Assembly: GCA_027563935.2 (NCBI GenBank)
Contig: JANVAS020000231.1
Location: 15,332,001-15,396,000, forward strand
Origin: Costus lasius
Lineage: Eukaryota > Streptophyta > Magnoliopsida > Zingiberales > Costaceae
Length of the DNA stretch: 64,000 nucleotides
Direction: 5' to 3'
The position numbers and the translations under genes were made by a program. Numbering within the stretch: the stretch's first letter is position 1; every line of letters starts with the position of its first letter. Under the pieces are notes generated by a model, which was given only the letters and a program-made list of their open reading frames with translations, was not told where the DNA came from and did not search any database. Positions 10,525 to 21,612 of this stretch are shown here, piece by piece.

Positions 10525-11988
10525 TGATAGGTATCCACAAGTGCACGGATTTATCGAAGTAATAAAAATATTATCATTCCCAATGAGGATCTGGCGGTCA
10601 AGTACCGATTACACGTTTGATCTATATCTAGATGAATCAATATGTGGTTTTTGTTTTGGCAACTTATAAGTACAAAAAAAGAAGCAAAAGCGAGCGTTCG
10701 GGTAAAAATCAATTCGGATAAATTCAGGATCTAGGGTTTCACCACGTTGATGATTATGAATAAAGTTTGCAAATAAATCTTTTGATTAGAAAATTATAAT
10801 TTTGAAAGGGATTTTTCCTAAGGTACAGATTACCTCCTCCCGAAGCGTAACCTGGTATCTATTTACATTAATTCCCTACTCCCGTGGAAATTAACATAAA
10901 TAGACCCATTAAATTCTGTGAAAAACCATGGTAATCCTTCAAGCGAATCCAAACTACTCCCGTGATCGGATTCACAGGTTTGAAAAGAATAGATCTGACG
11001 TTGCGATTCACCTCCCGGTCCTTCTCACAACGTCTAAGACGTAAAATTACTTGATCAGGGTAATTCACGAAATATGCACAATTCTAATGAAATCAAATCT
11101 ATAAAAGATCATGTCAAAGATTTAAAACTATGTATTTAATCCATAAATCGTCAACGGGCTATTCCCCAAATCCCGAAATAAGGGTTTACACGTTCATGTT
11201 CATAACAAAACAGCATGTTCATTGATGAAAATCGCATGGAAACGCAATAAAAATACAAGAAATCACTAGATAAGATAGTAGAAAGGCTTCCCCTCGACGT
11301 GGAGACAAAGATCAACCCTCTAATTCTTCCTTTGCACGGCTTTCTTGTTCGTTTTCTGCCCTGGAATCAATTCTCACCGTCGCCGCCGCCTCCTCTCATT
11401 TTCGTGCCTCCAAGCCCCCGAAACCCTTCCAAAATCCTTCCTTTATAGTCTAATCAGTATAGAACCCATGTGGGAAGGTTTACGGAGAGTTTGGTTCAAT
11501 TCTAGTTTAATTGGGAGTCGAACCGAGTGAGAAACACGAAAAGCGGACGTTTTTACGGCCCGTGATTATCTCTGTGTGTATATCCCTTTGGTCACAGAAA
11601 CTTTTACGGCCCGTGATGGATTCACGGGTTCGGCCGTGAAAGTCTCTGTTTATTCCAACACTTAGCTGTTTTCACCTCTGCTCGTCATTGCTTTTACGGC
11701 TGCTTCCATAATTACAGCCAAGGCTGTAATTCTTTCGTCTTTCACTGTTTTCGCCCCAGATTTGACGTGTAGGCTCGTGATTTCTTCGGGAATCATGTTA
11801 CGGCTTCAAAACTCGCAAAATCTACCATTTTTTTTTGCCTTTTTACCTACATTTTCATAAAAACCAGAAAAAGTGAAGATTCTATGCAAAGTAAAGTAAA
11901 AACACTAAAAGTAGTACAAAATCATGCAAATAAGCCCAAAATATGATCTAAAACATAGGCAAAAACATTATGTAAAAATCACTTATCA
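10525..11988 (-). repeat. AthB 3' LTR
   Basis: Its 1464 bases are bounded by TGATAGGTATCC and CACTTATCA. It matches 16480-18010 along its length but lacks two blocks present there: one near 10685 and one near 11555, where an ACGGCC palindrome unit is missing. Confidence 0.9.
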
Positions 11989-12027
11989 AATAACCCTAGA
12001 CTTAGAATTTTGCTTGTCCTCAAGCAA
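11989..12027 (-). other. AthB polypurine region and hairpin before the 3' LTR
   Basis: On the minus strand a perfect hairpin, TTGCTTG-AGGA-CAAGCAA (12010-12027), is followed by AATTCTAAGTCTAGGGTTAT and then the LTR. The hairpin plus purine stretch is the usual layout ahead of the 3' LTR in Athila and Tat elements. The purine run here is weak, interrupted by pyrimidines. Confidence 0.6.
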
Positions 12028-13759
12028 TACCTTGATATGTATAAAGAATGTAAAGATAAAGATTTTTCAATTGTTTTTGCCCCTATTAATATCCTCAGTT
12101 TACAAATTAAGCAATCAATATTTCAAACTCAAGTAATTCAAGAAAAATCATAATGGAAATAAATTTCCAAGAGGTTACAATCCAAGAAAGATAAAATTCA
12201 CAATTCATGTCATAACATCCATTCAACACACACTAAGCATCAAATACTTTCATCTTAATAAATCCATTTCACTTAACAGATAAAATTTCTACTTCAAGAA
12301 TTTCAGTGATGTTAAAGATAAGAGATTTTTCAAGCAATTTGGTCTCTAAACTGTTATATGCTATTTACTGTTAGAATGATAACATGTTTAAAGTATACTA
12401 TAAAGTAGTATAATTTAACTCATAGTCTCAATCATGAAAGTCAGCGGAGTTGTCCACATGGCCTACAGCTTTCTCTTTTTCTCCATTTTCATCCTCTTTT
12501 TTTTTTTTATTATTAGACTTCAACTCATGTCTTAGGTACCACTGTCAAATTTAACAGTGCCAAGTAGAGGAGTCTTTTCCCCCTTTTTTTTTCTGGAGAA
12601 AGTCGGTCAATGGCATGGTACTTAAATCGTTGTTGATACTTTATCACAACATATTTAAAGTATACCAACTCGTGGTATAATATAACTCATGACTTTAGAT
12701 TTCTCAACTAGAGGAGTTGGAGCATATCTCAATTTAAAAAGATAAATCACCAAATTTCTATTCATAAAAATTTCAATCAAGCAAAAAATAGATAAATTAA
12801 ACTTCAAGTATAAAGATACTATGCATGTGTCGTTTGAAATAACAATTCACATATGTATTTTATCAATACCAGAATTGAATTTACTCAACAATTTAAGTCT
12901 ACATGAAATTTCAAAAATTCCCTAAATTATCAAATCAATCACTCAAAATGTTTCCTAAGTCCAAAATCAAGTGTAAAACAAATTTGATCATCCTTAACAA
13001 TCATAAACATTGAAAATACATATTTATAAAGCTCTGAAGAATAAGCATATATATGAAAGACACCCTAGACTTAAATTGTTGCATATACATAGACATTAAA
13101 ATCAATGAATGACAGATTTCAGAAAAATTTTGCAAGAGTTCCTTTTAAAATATATAGTGATTCACTATGCAATTATGTCAAAATATGAAAACATGACATC
13201 GAAAAATCTAGAAACTACATCACATTAATGATAATCAATTTTTTACAATGTAAACAAGTTTCAAACTTCAAATACTGTCATGTTTCATTATCTAAATCAC
13301 ATTTACCGTTTTTAATATCAAAATTCAGTATAATACCAAAATACATCCCAAATCAATATCATGCATCCAAATACATCAAAAGCCATCATATATGTCAAAT
13401 CACAAACATCATATACCAACACAAATATATAGAGTTTTTGCAAAAATTGTGAAGCTACAGTAACTGTAGAAAAACTTCAACCACGATTTTGCATAAATCT
13501 CACTCAAGAATCAAAATATCTCGGTTCCAAATCAGTGCAAAAGCATGTAAATCGAATGGAGAAACCAAATGTAACAGCTAGGTAAAGAGATTCTCACAAA
13601 TTTGAGCAAAAAATCGGGCTGCAATCAAGCTTCGGCGGCGAACTCGTGTTCTTGCGAATGTCCGGCGCTTCCTGATGATATCCGACCAAAATCTTGTCAG
13701 AGGATCAACGGAAAGGGCCGCTGGTGATGAAGGAAAGTCTGGAACAAAGATCCGTCGCC
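12028..13759 (-). other. AthB 3' non-coding stretch with two matching hairpins
   Basis: This is A/T-rich with no credible ORF. Two similar blocks hold stem-loops: TATACTA-TAAAG-TAGTATA at 12394-12412 and TATACCA-ACTCG-TGGTATA at 12661-12679. Both are followed by a TAACTCATGA/TAACTCATAG phrase. The paired change T-A to C-G keeps the stem. Homopolymer T runs lie near 12498 and 12582. Confidence 0.5.
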
Positions 13760-14281
13760 TAGGGATGGCAAAAAACCCCATGCCCGACCCGACCCGACCC
13801 GACCCGACCCGAAGTCAACGGGGAAAACCCGAGTTGACTGGGGGTCGGGTCGGGTTCGGGGAAAACCCGACGGGGGTATAGTCGGGTCGGGGTCGGGTAT
13901 GGGAATTTAGGTACCCGCCCCGAACCCGCCCCGACTATTAAAATAACAAATTTACCCCTTATAAGTTATAACCTAGTTACTAAATTTTAATAATTTATGT
14001 AGAAATGATGATATAGTTTATGTAAAATATTTTTTTATTTATATATTATGAATAAAGAATGCAAATTAATTTAAAAATATTATTTATAATATATATTTAT
14101 TTTTTAGGTCGGGCGGGGTCGGGTTTCCCCGCGGGTTCGGGTTTCCCCGCGGGGTCGGGTGTGGGGCAGGGTTTTCTAAACCCGTCGGGTTCGGGGTCGG
14201 GTTCGGGGACGGGTTTGGGGAAGTCGGGGTCGGGTCGGGGATGGCAAAACCCGACCCCGACCCGCCCCGTTGCCATCCCTT
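13760..14281. mobile_element. hAT-like MITE inside AthB
   Basis: It is 522 bases long with terminal inverted repeats TAGGGATGGCAA / AAGGGATGGCAA and an eight-base target duplication CCGTCGCC at 13752-13759 and 14282-14289. Both ends are rich in GGGTCGGG/CCCGACCC repeats, while the centre (13940-14100) is A/T-rich. No transposase is encoded, so it would need one in trans. Eight-base duplications and this terminal sequence fit hAT-type MITEs of plants. The GC-rich ORFs over it are products of the simple repeats. Confidence 0.85.
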
Positions 14282-14593
14282 CCGTCGCCCGAGGTGGAAG
14301 GAATCTACGAGAAATCGGGTTTTTATGGTCCATGAGCCGTTCACGGCTGCAGCCGTAAAAGTTTCTGTGACGTAAATGCATCTGCAAAAGTTAAATTTAC
14401 GGCCGTGAGTGACTCACGGCCACGCCTGTGAACGTCTTGTCGGATACCTTTTCTTCATGTAAAAATTTTCCAAAAATTCCTGCACATAAAACAACTTATT
14501 AAAAGATAAAAATTCATCAATACATGCTGCAAAAATTTAAAGAAAATCAAAAACCAAAAACTAAGAATGCAAAAATTAATAAAATTCAAAAAC

Positions 14594-14640
14594 TTTGGGC
14601 TGCCTCCCAAAAATGCTTGTTTAAGGTCATTAGCTTGACC
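14594..14640 (-). other. Conserved double hairpin after the AthB ORF
   Basis: On the minus strand, hairpin one is at 14625-14640 (stem GGTCA.. /TGACC) and hairpin two at 14594-14611 (stem TTTGGG/CCCAAA). Compared with AthA and AthC the outer C-G pair of the second stem has become T-A on both sides. Confidence 0.65.
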
Positions 14641-14651
14641 ACAGCTTGTTG

Positions 14652-16244
14652 TCATGGTGGAGTTGGTGAATCTGTGCCATAGTAGAGAGCATATAATCTT
14701 CTACTTTCTCTTCGTCTCAAGAGTATGTCCACCAAATATGTCCAGTTAAGCAGGTGGATCCATGTTACAGTGATCAGTTCATGCATACAAAAACAAGAGT
14801 TAGAATCATGCAAAGAATAATCAATAATTTTCCTGTATTTATCCAAGAGTAAAATCATGCATTCTTCCTTTAGATTTATATCAGCAACTGGAAGAATATT
14901 ATAATTAAAATCAAAGAACTCATACCCTGGATTGATCAAGAAGTTTTCGAATTTCAAATTTGGTTTTTCATTTATCTCAATGCCAATGTTTTTCATTTAT
15001 CTCATGCGCTATCTTCTCTTGGGTACCTGTAGCTAAATTTGCATCAAATAATATTTCAATCACTTCACCATCATTATCCTGAAAATTATCATCTTCATCA
15101 TTAATCATGCAAATTTCTAATGGATTTTCCTGGAGAATAAGAATTGATGGTACAATATGCATAAGATCCTCTTCCTCATAATTTTCCTCAATTTCTTTCT
15201 CTTCAATGGGGCATTTCATCTTAACACTATCAATTTCATCCCCATCTATATCATTAGTTCTTTCTTGAGGATCTTTAAATTCATCATCCTTCTTCTCACA
15301 AAAAATTCATATATCTCTTCAAACATGTCCCAAGTATTTGTGTTGCAAGACACTTCATTATGTGAAAGGGGACTAGATGGCTGGTGAATTGCAGAGGAAG
15401 GTAAATCATAATCATCCAAATCATCAAAATTTGAGGAAGGTAAATCACAATCATCAAAATTTTTAAAATCATCAAAATTCGAAGAAGGTAAATCACAATC
15501 ATCAAAATTTGCAGAATCCTCAAAATTTGCAGAAGGTAAATTACAATCAGGAGTCATGACTAATGATTGATCTAACTCTACAAAATTCTTAGATTCATCA
15601 TGGATTTCTTTCTTTATGTCATTTTTATCAGTGTCATCAATCATACTATGAACATCTTCACTTTCCAAATCAAACTCAAGTATACAACTTTGTTGTGCTA
15701 TCTGTGTTTCTAGCATTTTAGTATTAGCACATATAGATTCTACTTGAGAAGTAAGCTGATCAATCATCTCACTAAGATCTTCAAGTTTCTTACTTTGATT
15801 TATCATAATTTTTTCAAGCATGGATTCTAGCATAGATTCTTCAGATTCCTCAAAGTGTGGTTCTGAAATATTATTTGAGAAATTCTCATAAAAAGAAGTT
15901 TGCTGATTTTTCCATCTAGAATTATACAGATCATCTTGGTACCGTGATAAATTAGAACTGGCAGGATTTCCAAATTGACACTCAGAAGGATAATGATAAT
16001 AGCTTCCACAAATATCACAAGTAACATAAGATTTCATTCCTAAATATTCAGTGTGTTGAGAAAAAGAATTTACCCTTGCTGCAGGTGATTGAAATGCAAC
16101 TGGCGACACATATTCTCTAGTCTTCACAGGTGGCATATATCCGTGATTTGACAATTGACATTGGTTAAACATTATTCTTTTCAATTTATGCAATAAATTC
16201 AAAAATATATAATGTAGAACAGGAAATGAAAAATATGTAAACAA
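14652..16244 (-). pseudogene. AthB Gag-derived zinc-knuckle ORF, two frameshifts
   Basis: The upstream frame (16244-15246; the likely true start is the ATG near 16172) has the knuckle CDICGSYYHYPSEC and a segment NSRWKNQQ. A coil (ESMLEKIMINQSKKLEDLSE) is alignable with AthC Gag, and an acidic repeat with three or so copies of NFDDxDLPSS covers about 15400-15540. The frame shifts near 15297 in an A-run, continues at 15219-14977, and shifts again near 14990 where GAGATAAATGAAAAAC is duplicated. The last piece (14996-14652) carries MILLLDKYRKI and ends YALYYGTDSP, matching the AthA protein. So AthA and AthB encoded the same kind of protein; AthB has lost it. Confidence 0.7.
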
Positions 16245-16452
16245 GTGATTTTTGAGTTCTCATGTTCATGCAACGTGTTAATCCAAAAAGAAGAAAATAA
16301 AATAAACCAACTATATAAAAAAATTATGAAAAACAAATAAAACAAAAAATGAAAACAAAAACAAATAAAATAAATAAAACAAAAACAAAAATAAATAAAT
16401 AAAAAATATGTCTAGTCTATAAATCTCATGATTAAATCAATATTGACTGGCC

Positions 16453-16473
16453 TGATCCCCGGCAACAGCGCCA
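16453..16473 (-). other. AthB primer-binding site (tRNA-Asp)
   Basis: On the minus strand TGGCGCTGTTGCCGGGGATC lies six bases after the LTR end ..TATCA. It is complementary to the plant tRNA-Asp 3' end with one mismatch. Only one module is present, unlike AthA and AthC. Confidence 0.85.
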
Positions 16474-16479
16474 AAAACT

Positions 16480-18010
16480 TGATAGGTATCCGCAAGTGCA
16501 CGGATTTATCGAAGTAATAAAAAGATTATCGTTCCCAACGAGGATTTGGCGGTCAAGTACCGATTACACGTTTGATCTATATCTAGATGAATCAATATCG
16601 TGGTTTTTGTTTTGGCAACTTCTAAGTACAAAAAAAGAAGCAAAAGCGATTATGAATAAAATTCAGATAAATTCAGATAGAATCAATATCTAGATGAATC
16701 AATTCGGATAAATTCAGGATCTAGGGTTTCACCACGTTGATGATTATGAATAAAATTTGCAAATAAATCTTTTGATCAGAAAATTATAATTTTGAAAGGG
16801 ATTTTTCCTAAGGTACAGATTACCTCCTCCTGAAGCGTAACCGGATATCTATTTACATTAATTCCCTACTCCCGTGGCAATTAACATAAATAGACCCATT
16901 AAGTTCTATGAAAAACAATGGTAATCCTTCAAGCGAATCCGGACTACTCCCGTGATCGGATTCACAGGTTTGAAAAGAATAGATCCGACGTTGCGATTCA
17001 CCTCCCGGTCCTTCTCGCAACGTCTAAGACGTAAAATTACTTGATCAGGGTAATTCACGAAATAAGCACAATTCTAAACAAATCAAATCTATAAAAGATC
17101 ATGTCAAAGATTTAAAACTATGTATTTAATCCATAAATCGTCAACGGACTATTCCCCAAATCCTGAAATAAGGGGTTACACGTTCATGTTCATAACAAAC
17201 AGCATGTTCATTGATGAAAATCGCATGAAAACTCAATAAAAATACAAGAAATCACTAGACAAGATAGTAGAAAGGCTTCCCCTCGATGTGGAGACGAAGA
17301 TCAATCCTCTAATTCTTCCTTTGTGCGGCTTTCTTGTTCGTTTTCTGCCCTGGAATCAATTCTCGCCGTCGCCGTCGCCGTCGCCGTTGCCTCCTCTCAT
17401 TTTCGTGCCTCCAAGCCCCCGAAACCCTTCCAAAATCCTTCATTTTATAGTCTAATCAGTATAGAACCCATGTGGGAAGGTTTCCGGAGAGTTTGGTTCA
17501 ATTTTGGTTTAATTTGGAGTCGACCCGAGTGAGAAACACGAAAAGCAGACGTTTTTATGGCCTGTGATGAAATTACGGCCACGGCCGTGATTATCTCTGT
17601 GTGTATATCCCTTTGGTCACAGAAACTTTTGCGGCTCGTGATGGATTCACGGGTTCGGCCGTGAAAGTCTCTGTTTATTCCAACACTTAGTCGTTTTCAC
17701 CTCCGCTCGTCATCGCTTTTACGGCTGCTTCCATAATTACGGCCAAGGCCGTAATTCTTTCGTCTTTCACCGTTTTTGCCCCAGATTCGACGTGTAGGCT
17801 CGTGATTTCTTCGGGAATCATGTTACGGCTTCAAAACTCGCAAAATCTACCATTTTTGTGCCTTTTTACCTATATTTTCATAAAAATCAAAAAAGTGAAG
17901 ATTCTGTGCAAAGTAAAGTAAAAACAATAAAAGTAGCACAAAATCATGCAAATAAGCCCAAAATATGATCTAAAACATAGGCAAAAACATGGTGTAAAAA
18001 TCACTTATCA
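16480..18010 (-). repeat. AthB 5' LTR
   Basis: It is 1531 bases long with ends TGATA/TATCA. It contains ACGGCC-based palindromes at about 17555-17760, a short Ala/Val coding repeat of CGTCGC near 17360, and the shared LTR end phrase near 16490. It matches the 3' LTR 10525-11988 with several percent difference. Target duplication TTTGC follows at 18011-18015. Confidence 0.9.
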
Positions 18011-18015
18011 TTTGC

Positions 18016-19089
18016 CACCTCAAAAGGCTGATGAACCAAAAGGAGATGAACCATGTGAGAAAGATGATTCTAAACCTAATTTACCTCTGCCATACAAGCC
18101 ACCTATACCCTTTCCACAAAGGTTAGTTCAAAATAAACTAGACAAACAATTTGGCAAATTTCTTGAAGTTTTGAAGAAGCTTTATATTAATATTCCATTT
18201 ACTAAAGCTATTTCTCAAATGCCTTCTTATGCTAAGTTTTGAAAGAAATATTGTCTAGTAAGAGAAAATTAGATGATTGTGGTACTTGCACTGTAACTTT
18301 GACTGAAGATTGTAGTGCCATTATACAAAATAAATTTCCACCAAAACTGAAGGATCCAGGTTGTTTTTCTATACCTTGTTCTATTGGCACTATGGCTTTT
18401 GACTGAGCCTTATGTGATTTGGGTGCAAGTGTGAGTCTAATGCCTCTATCTATTACAGGAAACTAAACATTGGAGAGCTTAAACCTACATCTATATCTTT
18501 ACAGCTCACAGATTCATCAGTAAAGTATCCTGTAGGTATATTAGAGAATGTTCCAATAAAAATAGGTGAATTTTTCTTACCTGCAGATTTTGTAGTTTTA
18601 GACACGGAAGAAAATCATAAGAATCCTATAATTCTTTATAGACCACTCTTAGCCACTGCAGGAGCACATATTGATGTTAAAGAGGGAAAAATTACTTTTA
18701 AAATTTGTGAAAACATTGTTGAGTTTGCTCTTAATGATTCTTTGAATAAACTTTCATACTCTGGATCATGTTGTAATATTGATTTAATTGATGAGGTTGT
18801 TTATGATGTTCAGAATTTATTTGATGAATCCTCAAATATTGAAACTAACAATTCTTCTGAGGATGTTGATAAAGTATTACAGGAAAAGAAAAACAAAATT
18901 TCTGGAAGAAAGAGAAAAAGAAGAACAAAATCTATATTTTTTGACAAAGGAAAGAAGATTTGGAGCAAAATTGGAGATTATTTCAAGGCTGAGCCTTATG
19001 TGGTTCAATGTGATGCCCAACCTAAAGAAAGATCAGAAAGGCAATTGAGGAATTCACGATCAAATCCGAGTGCAAAAGGGTCAAGCTAA
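18016..19089 (+). pseudogene. AthC gag end and protease, broken
   Basis: After the AthB insertion the frame resumes with the Gag-Pro linker typical of Athila (PPIPFPQRL, KQFGKFLEVLKKL, QMPSYAKF). It shifts frame near 18239. The aspartic protease follows: SIPCSIGTMAF, an in-frame stop near 18403, ALCDLGASVSLMPLS, another shift near 18460, and LLATAGAHIDVKEGKITF. The usual active site Asp-Ser-Gly reads Asp-Leu-Gly here. The last frame is basic (GRKRKRRTK) and ends SAKGSS at 19089. Pol domains that should follow are missing. It cannot give an active enzyme. Confidence 0.8.
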
Positions 19090-19127
19090 TGACCTTTAAA
19101 TTAGCGCTTCTTGGGAGGCAACCCAAG
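19079..19127 (+). other. Conserved double hairpin at the end of the AthC ORF
   Basis: Hairpin one, GGTCA-AGCTAA-TGACC (19079-19094), contains the stop codon TAA in its loop. Hairpin two, CTTGGG-AGGCAA-CCCAAG, is at 19110-19127. Matching pairs follow the ORFs of AthA and AthB. A structural RNA role is inferred. Confidence 0.65.
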
Positions 19128-19219
19128 CTTTCTAACCTCTATTTGTTTTCTTTTGCTTTAATTTCTGCTTAGGACTAATTTTTTCTTTTATTTTTGTAGG
19201 TAAAATAATATTTGGTGCA

Positions 19220-19705
19220 AAATACGGCACTGCCATAAAGAATATTACGGTACCGTATTTTCAGTCCACTTTCGACTAGAGAGTTGTGACGAAATTACGG
19301 CACGGCCGTAAACTGTTACACGGTACCGTATTTTGCGACCAAAATCAACCCGAGAGTTTACTCGTTTTTACGGCACCGCCGGAAATTATTTCACGGATCG
19401 TATTTTCGTGAGATTTTTTTTGACGAGATTTCCAAACTTACCATGATTTTATGGTAGTACCGTAATTTATTTTACGAGTGTATTTTTTTAAAATTTTCAA
19501 AAAAAAATTGCTGATTGATTTTTACGGCGGTATCGTAAACTGATTCACGGTACCATAATTTTGAGCCATTTTTTAACAGAGGATTGCTGAGATTTTATGG
19601 CGGTACCGTAAATGGTTACACGGTACCGTATTTTTGAACTAGTTTTGACCCGAGAACTTTTGTGATTTTATGGCACGGCCGTAAAACTTTACACTATCGT
19701 ATTTT
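19220..19705 (+). repeat. Seven-copy palindrome-rich tandem array in AthC
   Basis: About seven units of roughly 65-80 bases follow the pattern of TTTTACGGCACGGCCGTAAA, a short spacer, TTACACGGTACCGTATTTT, then a variable 25-30-base spacer often containing GAGAG. Each half-site is nearly self-complementary, so several hairpins per unit are possible. Related units lie in the AthC LTR, the AthA tail and, with ACGGCC cores, in both AthB LTRs. No coding role is seen. Confidence 0.75.
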
Positions 19706-20241
19706 GAATTCTGGCACGTGAGTCCTATGCCATTTTTAGGGTTTTCACATGCCGTTTTTAGGGTTTTTCCACTCGTTCTCGAATCGTTCTCACGTCTCCG
19801 ACCTTCTCTGACCATCAGTGGATTCCGGCGACTCTTCTCTTCCAGTTATTACTGTCGATTAGGTACTCTTTTGCCCGATTTTACCGTTTTAGTGAGTTTA
19901 TATGCAAGTTTCGCCCCTTTCACTTGTTATTCCTCGTTTCTTAACTGTTTGAAGAGATTTTTGTTCGAAAATACTTCTTAGAGGATAGGTAACAATTTCT
20001 AGTTCAACTCTGGAGTTTTTAAACCGATTTGGAGAGTGCATTGAGCGAGATTGAGCTTATACGCATGTTTTCCACTCTGTTTTCCACCTAGTTTTCCTCT
20101 GTTTGATTTTAAAATGAATTTTCAGGAGTGATAGCTATGATTAAACTGATGTTATCTGTGAACCTTGCTTAGAATGAAAAATCATGTCATTATATTACTA
20201 TATTTTCATTAAACATGTAGTTTGTAGCTTGATAGTTTGAA

Positions 20242-21612
20242 ATGGCACCAAGAACAAGGGCCATCTTTCCAAGGAGGAAGGGGAAGGCCCCAGCCGAACC
20301 TTCTCAACCTGAAAATCCACATGGGATAATTTTTAGAAATGAGATGCAGGAAACTAGATATAATTAGATTTTGGAGAGGAAGGTGATCAACACAAAATAT
20401 GCTGACAGAAGGACTTTGGAATCTTTAGGACTGTATGAGGATGTGTTGTGGATGTTTGATAGGATAAAAGCCAAGAGATTTTTTCATATGCATTCACCCA
20501 CATATTTACCATTGGTTTTGGAATTTCTGAGTAGTTTGATCATTGACTTGAAAGAATACTCAAATGGCCCTACTGAAGGAGAGATCACATTTAGACTGGC
20601 CAATGAAGAAAGGAAACTGACACTGCAGGAGATTAGGGATATTTTTGAGTTGAGCATAGGGGGATACACTCAGATACCCCTAGGATTTATGGAGGGAATT
20701 TTCTGGAATCAAATCACTGATGAAAGCCACTTTTATTCTATTTCTGGTAGAGCTTCAAAGATCGTGAACCCCTGTATCAAGTATGCACATAGAGTGCTAG
20801 CACACACCATGTTTGGTAGAGGAGATAGTGACGGTATGGTCCGTCAACATGAGCTTTATTTTCTTTGGGGGATGCTTAATGGTTTTGCTATGGATGTTGC
20901 TTACTTTATGATGATGCACATGGACAAGGTTGCTAGGGCAAAGAGAGGGGCAGTTGTGATAGGAGGATTGATAACTCCTATAGCCCAATATTTAGGAGTT
21001 GAGCCCTATGGAGTAGAATTGGCAAAGGGGAATGCAAGGCTTGATATTGAATCTTGCATGGCTATGAAAATGATTGTTAGAGAGGAGGATGCTTTTTGTT
21101 TGGTCCTTGGACCAAATGTCCCTACTCTACCTTTAACCCATCCTGAAAAGACAACAGTCAGAGATAGAGCAAATTGGAAGTTATCTCCAAGTGCCGCCGA
21201 AGCAGCTTTCACACTGCCACTTAGCACCGTTCCACCGCCACCCACATGGGGTGGAAGAGGTGACCCCTTTGACATGGAGTCATCCCATCATGATTCTTCA
21301 CACCCTGCTGGTGATTCTTCACACACACCTAGAGGAGGGTTTCCTAGTGCTCATTATCCCGGATTCCAGGCTTTGCATGCACAGATGTATAATCAGGAGC
21401 GCCACATGGAGAAGGTAATTGACTCCTTGGGGAAGGTGACTGAGTCTCTTGGGCACCTCCATCAAGATGTAGAGAGATTGAGCAACCACATGGAAGACAT
21501 GGGAAACTTCCTCTACGATCATTTCGGATATGAAGACCAGAAGAGATATGGCTACTACGGTGATCAAGCTGCGAGGGACACTGAGGCAAGACGACCTGAT
21601 GATGAGGAGTAG
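20242..21612 (+). pseudogene. ATHILA ORF-1-like gene of AthC, one in-frame stop
   Basis: From the ATG at 20242 the frame starts MAPRTRAIFPRRKGKAP, meets a TAG at 20365-20367 (where Trp is likely ancestral, a G-to-A change), and then stays open to 21612. The conserved part (SPTYLPLVLEFLSSL, TFRLANEERKLTLQEIRDIF, HELYFLWGMLNGF) resembles the plant ATHILA ORF-1 / putative plant transposon protein family, placed after pol in Athila elements. A Pro/Ser/His-rich linker and a C-terminal coil (HMEKVIDSLGKVTESLGHLH) follow. The function of this family is not established. A shorter protein from an internal start is possible but unproven. Confidence 0.75.

Larger units (their letters stand above)
10525..18010 (-). 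mobile_element. AthB: non-autonomous Athila-type element nested in AthC
   Basis: The two LTRs are 10525-11988 and 16480-18010, each with ends TGATA/TATCA. The five-base target duplication TTTGC is at 10520-10524 and 18011-18015. Removing the element rejoins the AthC gag. Read on the minus strand the order is 5' LTR, tRNA-Asp primer site, one broken ORF, double hairpin, MITE, non-coding stretch, polypurine region and 3' LTR. No pol domains are present in the 4.5 kb interior. The LTRs differ by several percent plus indels (a 67-base length difference), so this is an old insertion. Confidence 0.9.

Noticed and set aside
14059..14387. Overlapping Gly/Pro-rich ORFs on both strands
   Set aside because: They arise from GGGTCGGG/CCCGACCC simple repeats of the MITE and share no conserved protein pattern.
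19718..19981. 87-residue ORF between the AthC array and ORF-1
   Set aside because: No motif, it starts in repeat-derived sequence, and it is not seen in the other Athila-type elements here.
20371..21612. ORF-1-like gene of AthC as an intact gene starting at 20371
   Set aside because: That start is a TTG. Similar sequence continues upstream to an ATG at 20242 through a TAG stop, so it is better read as a pseudogene.
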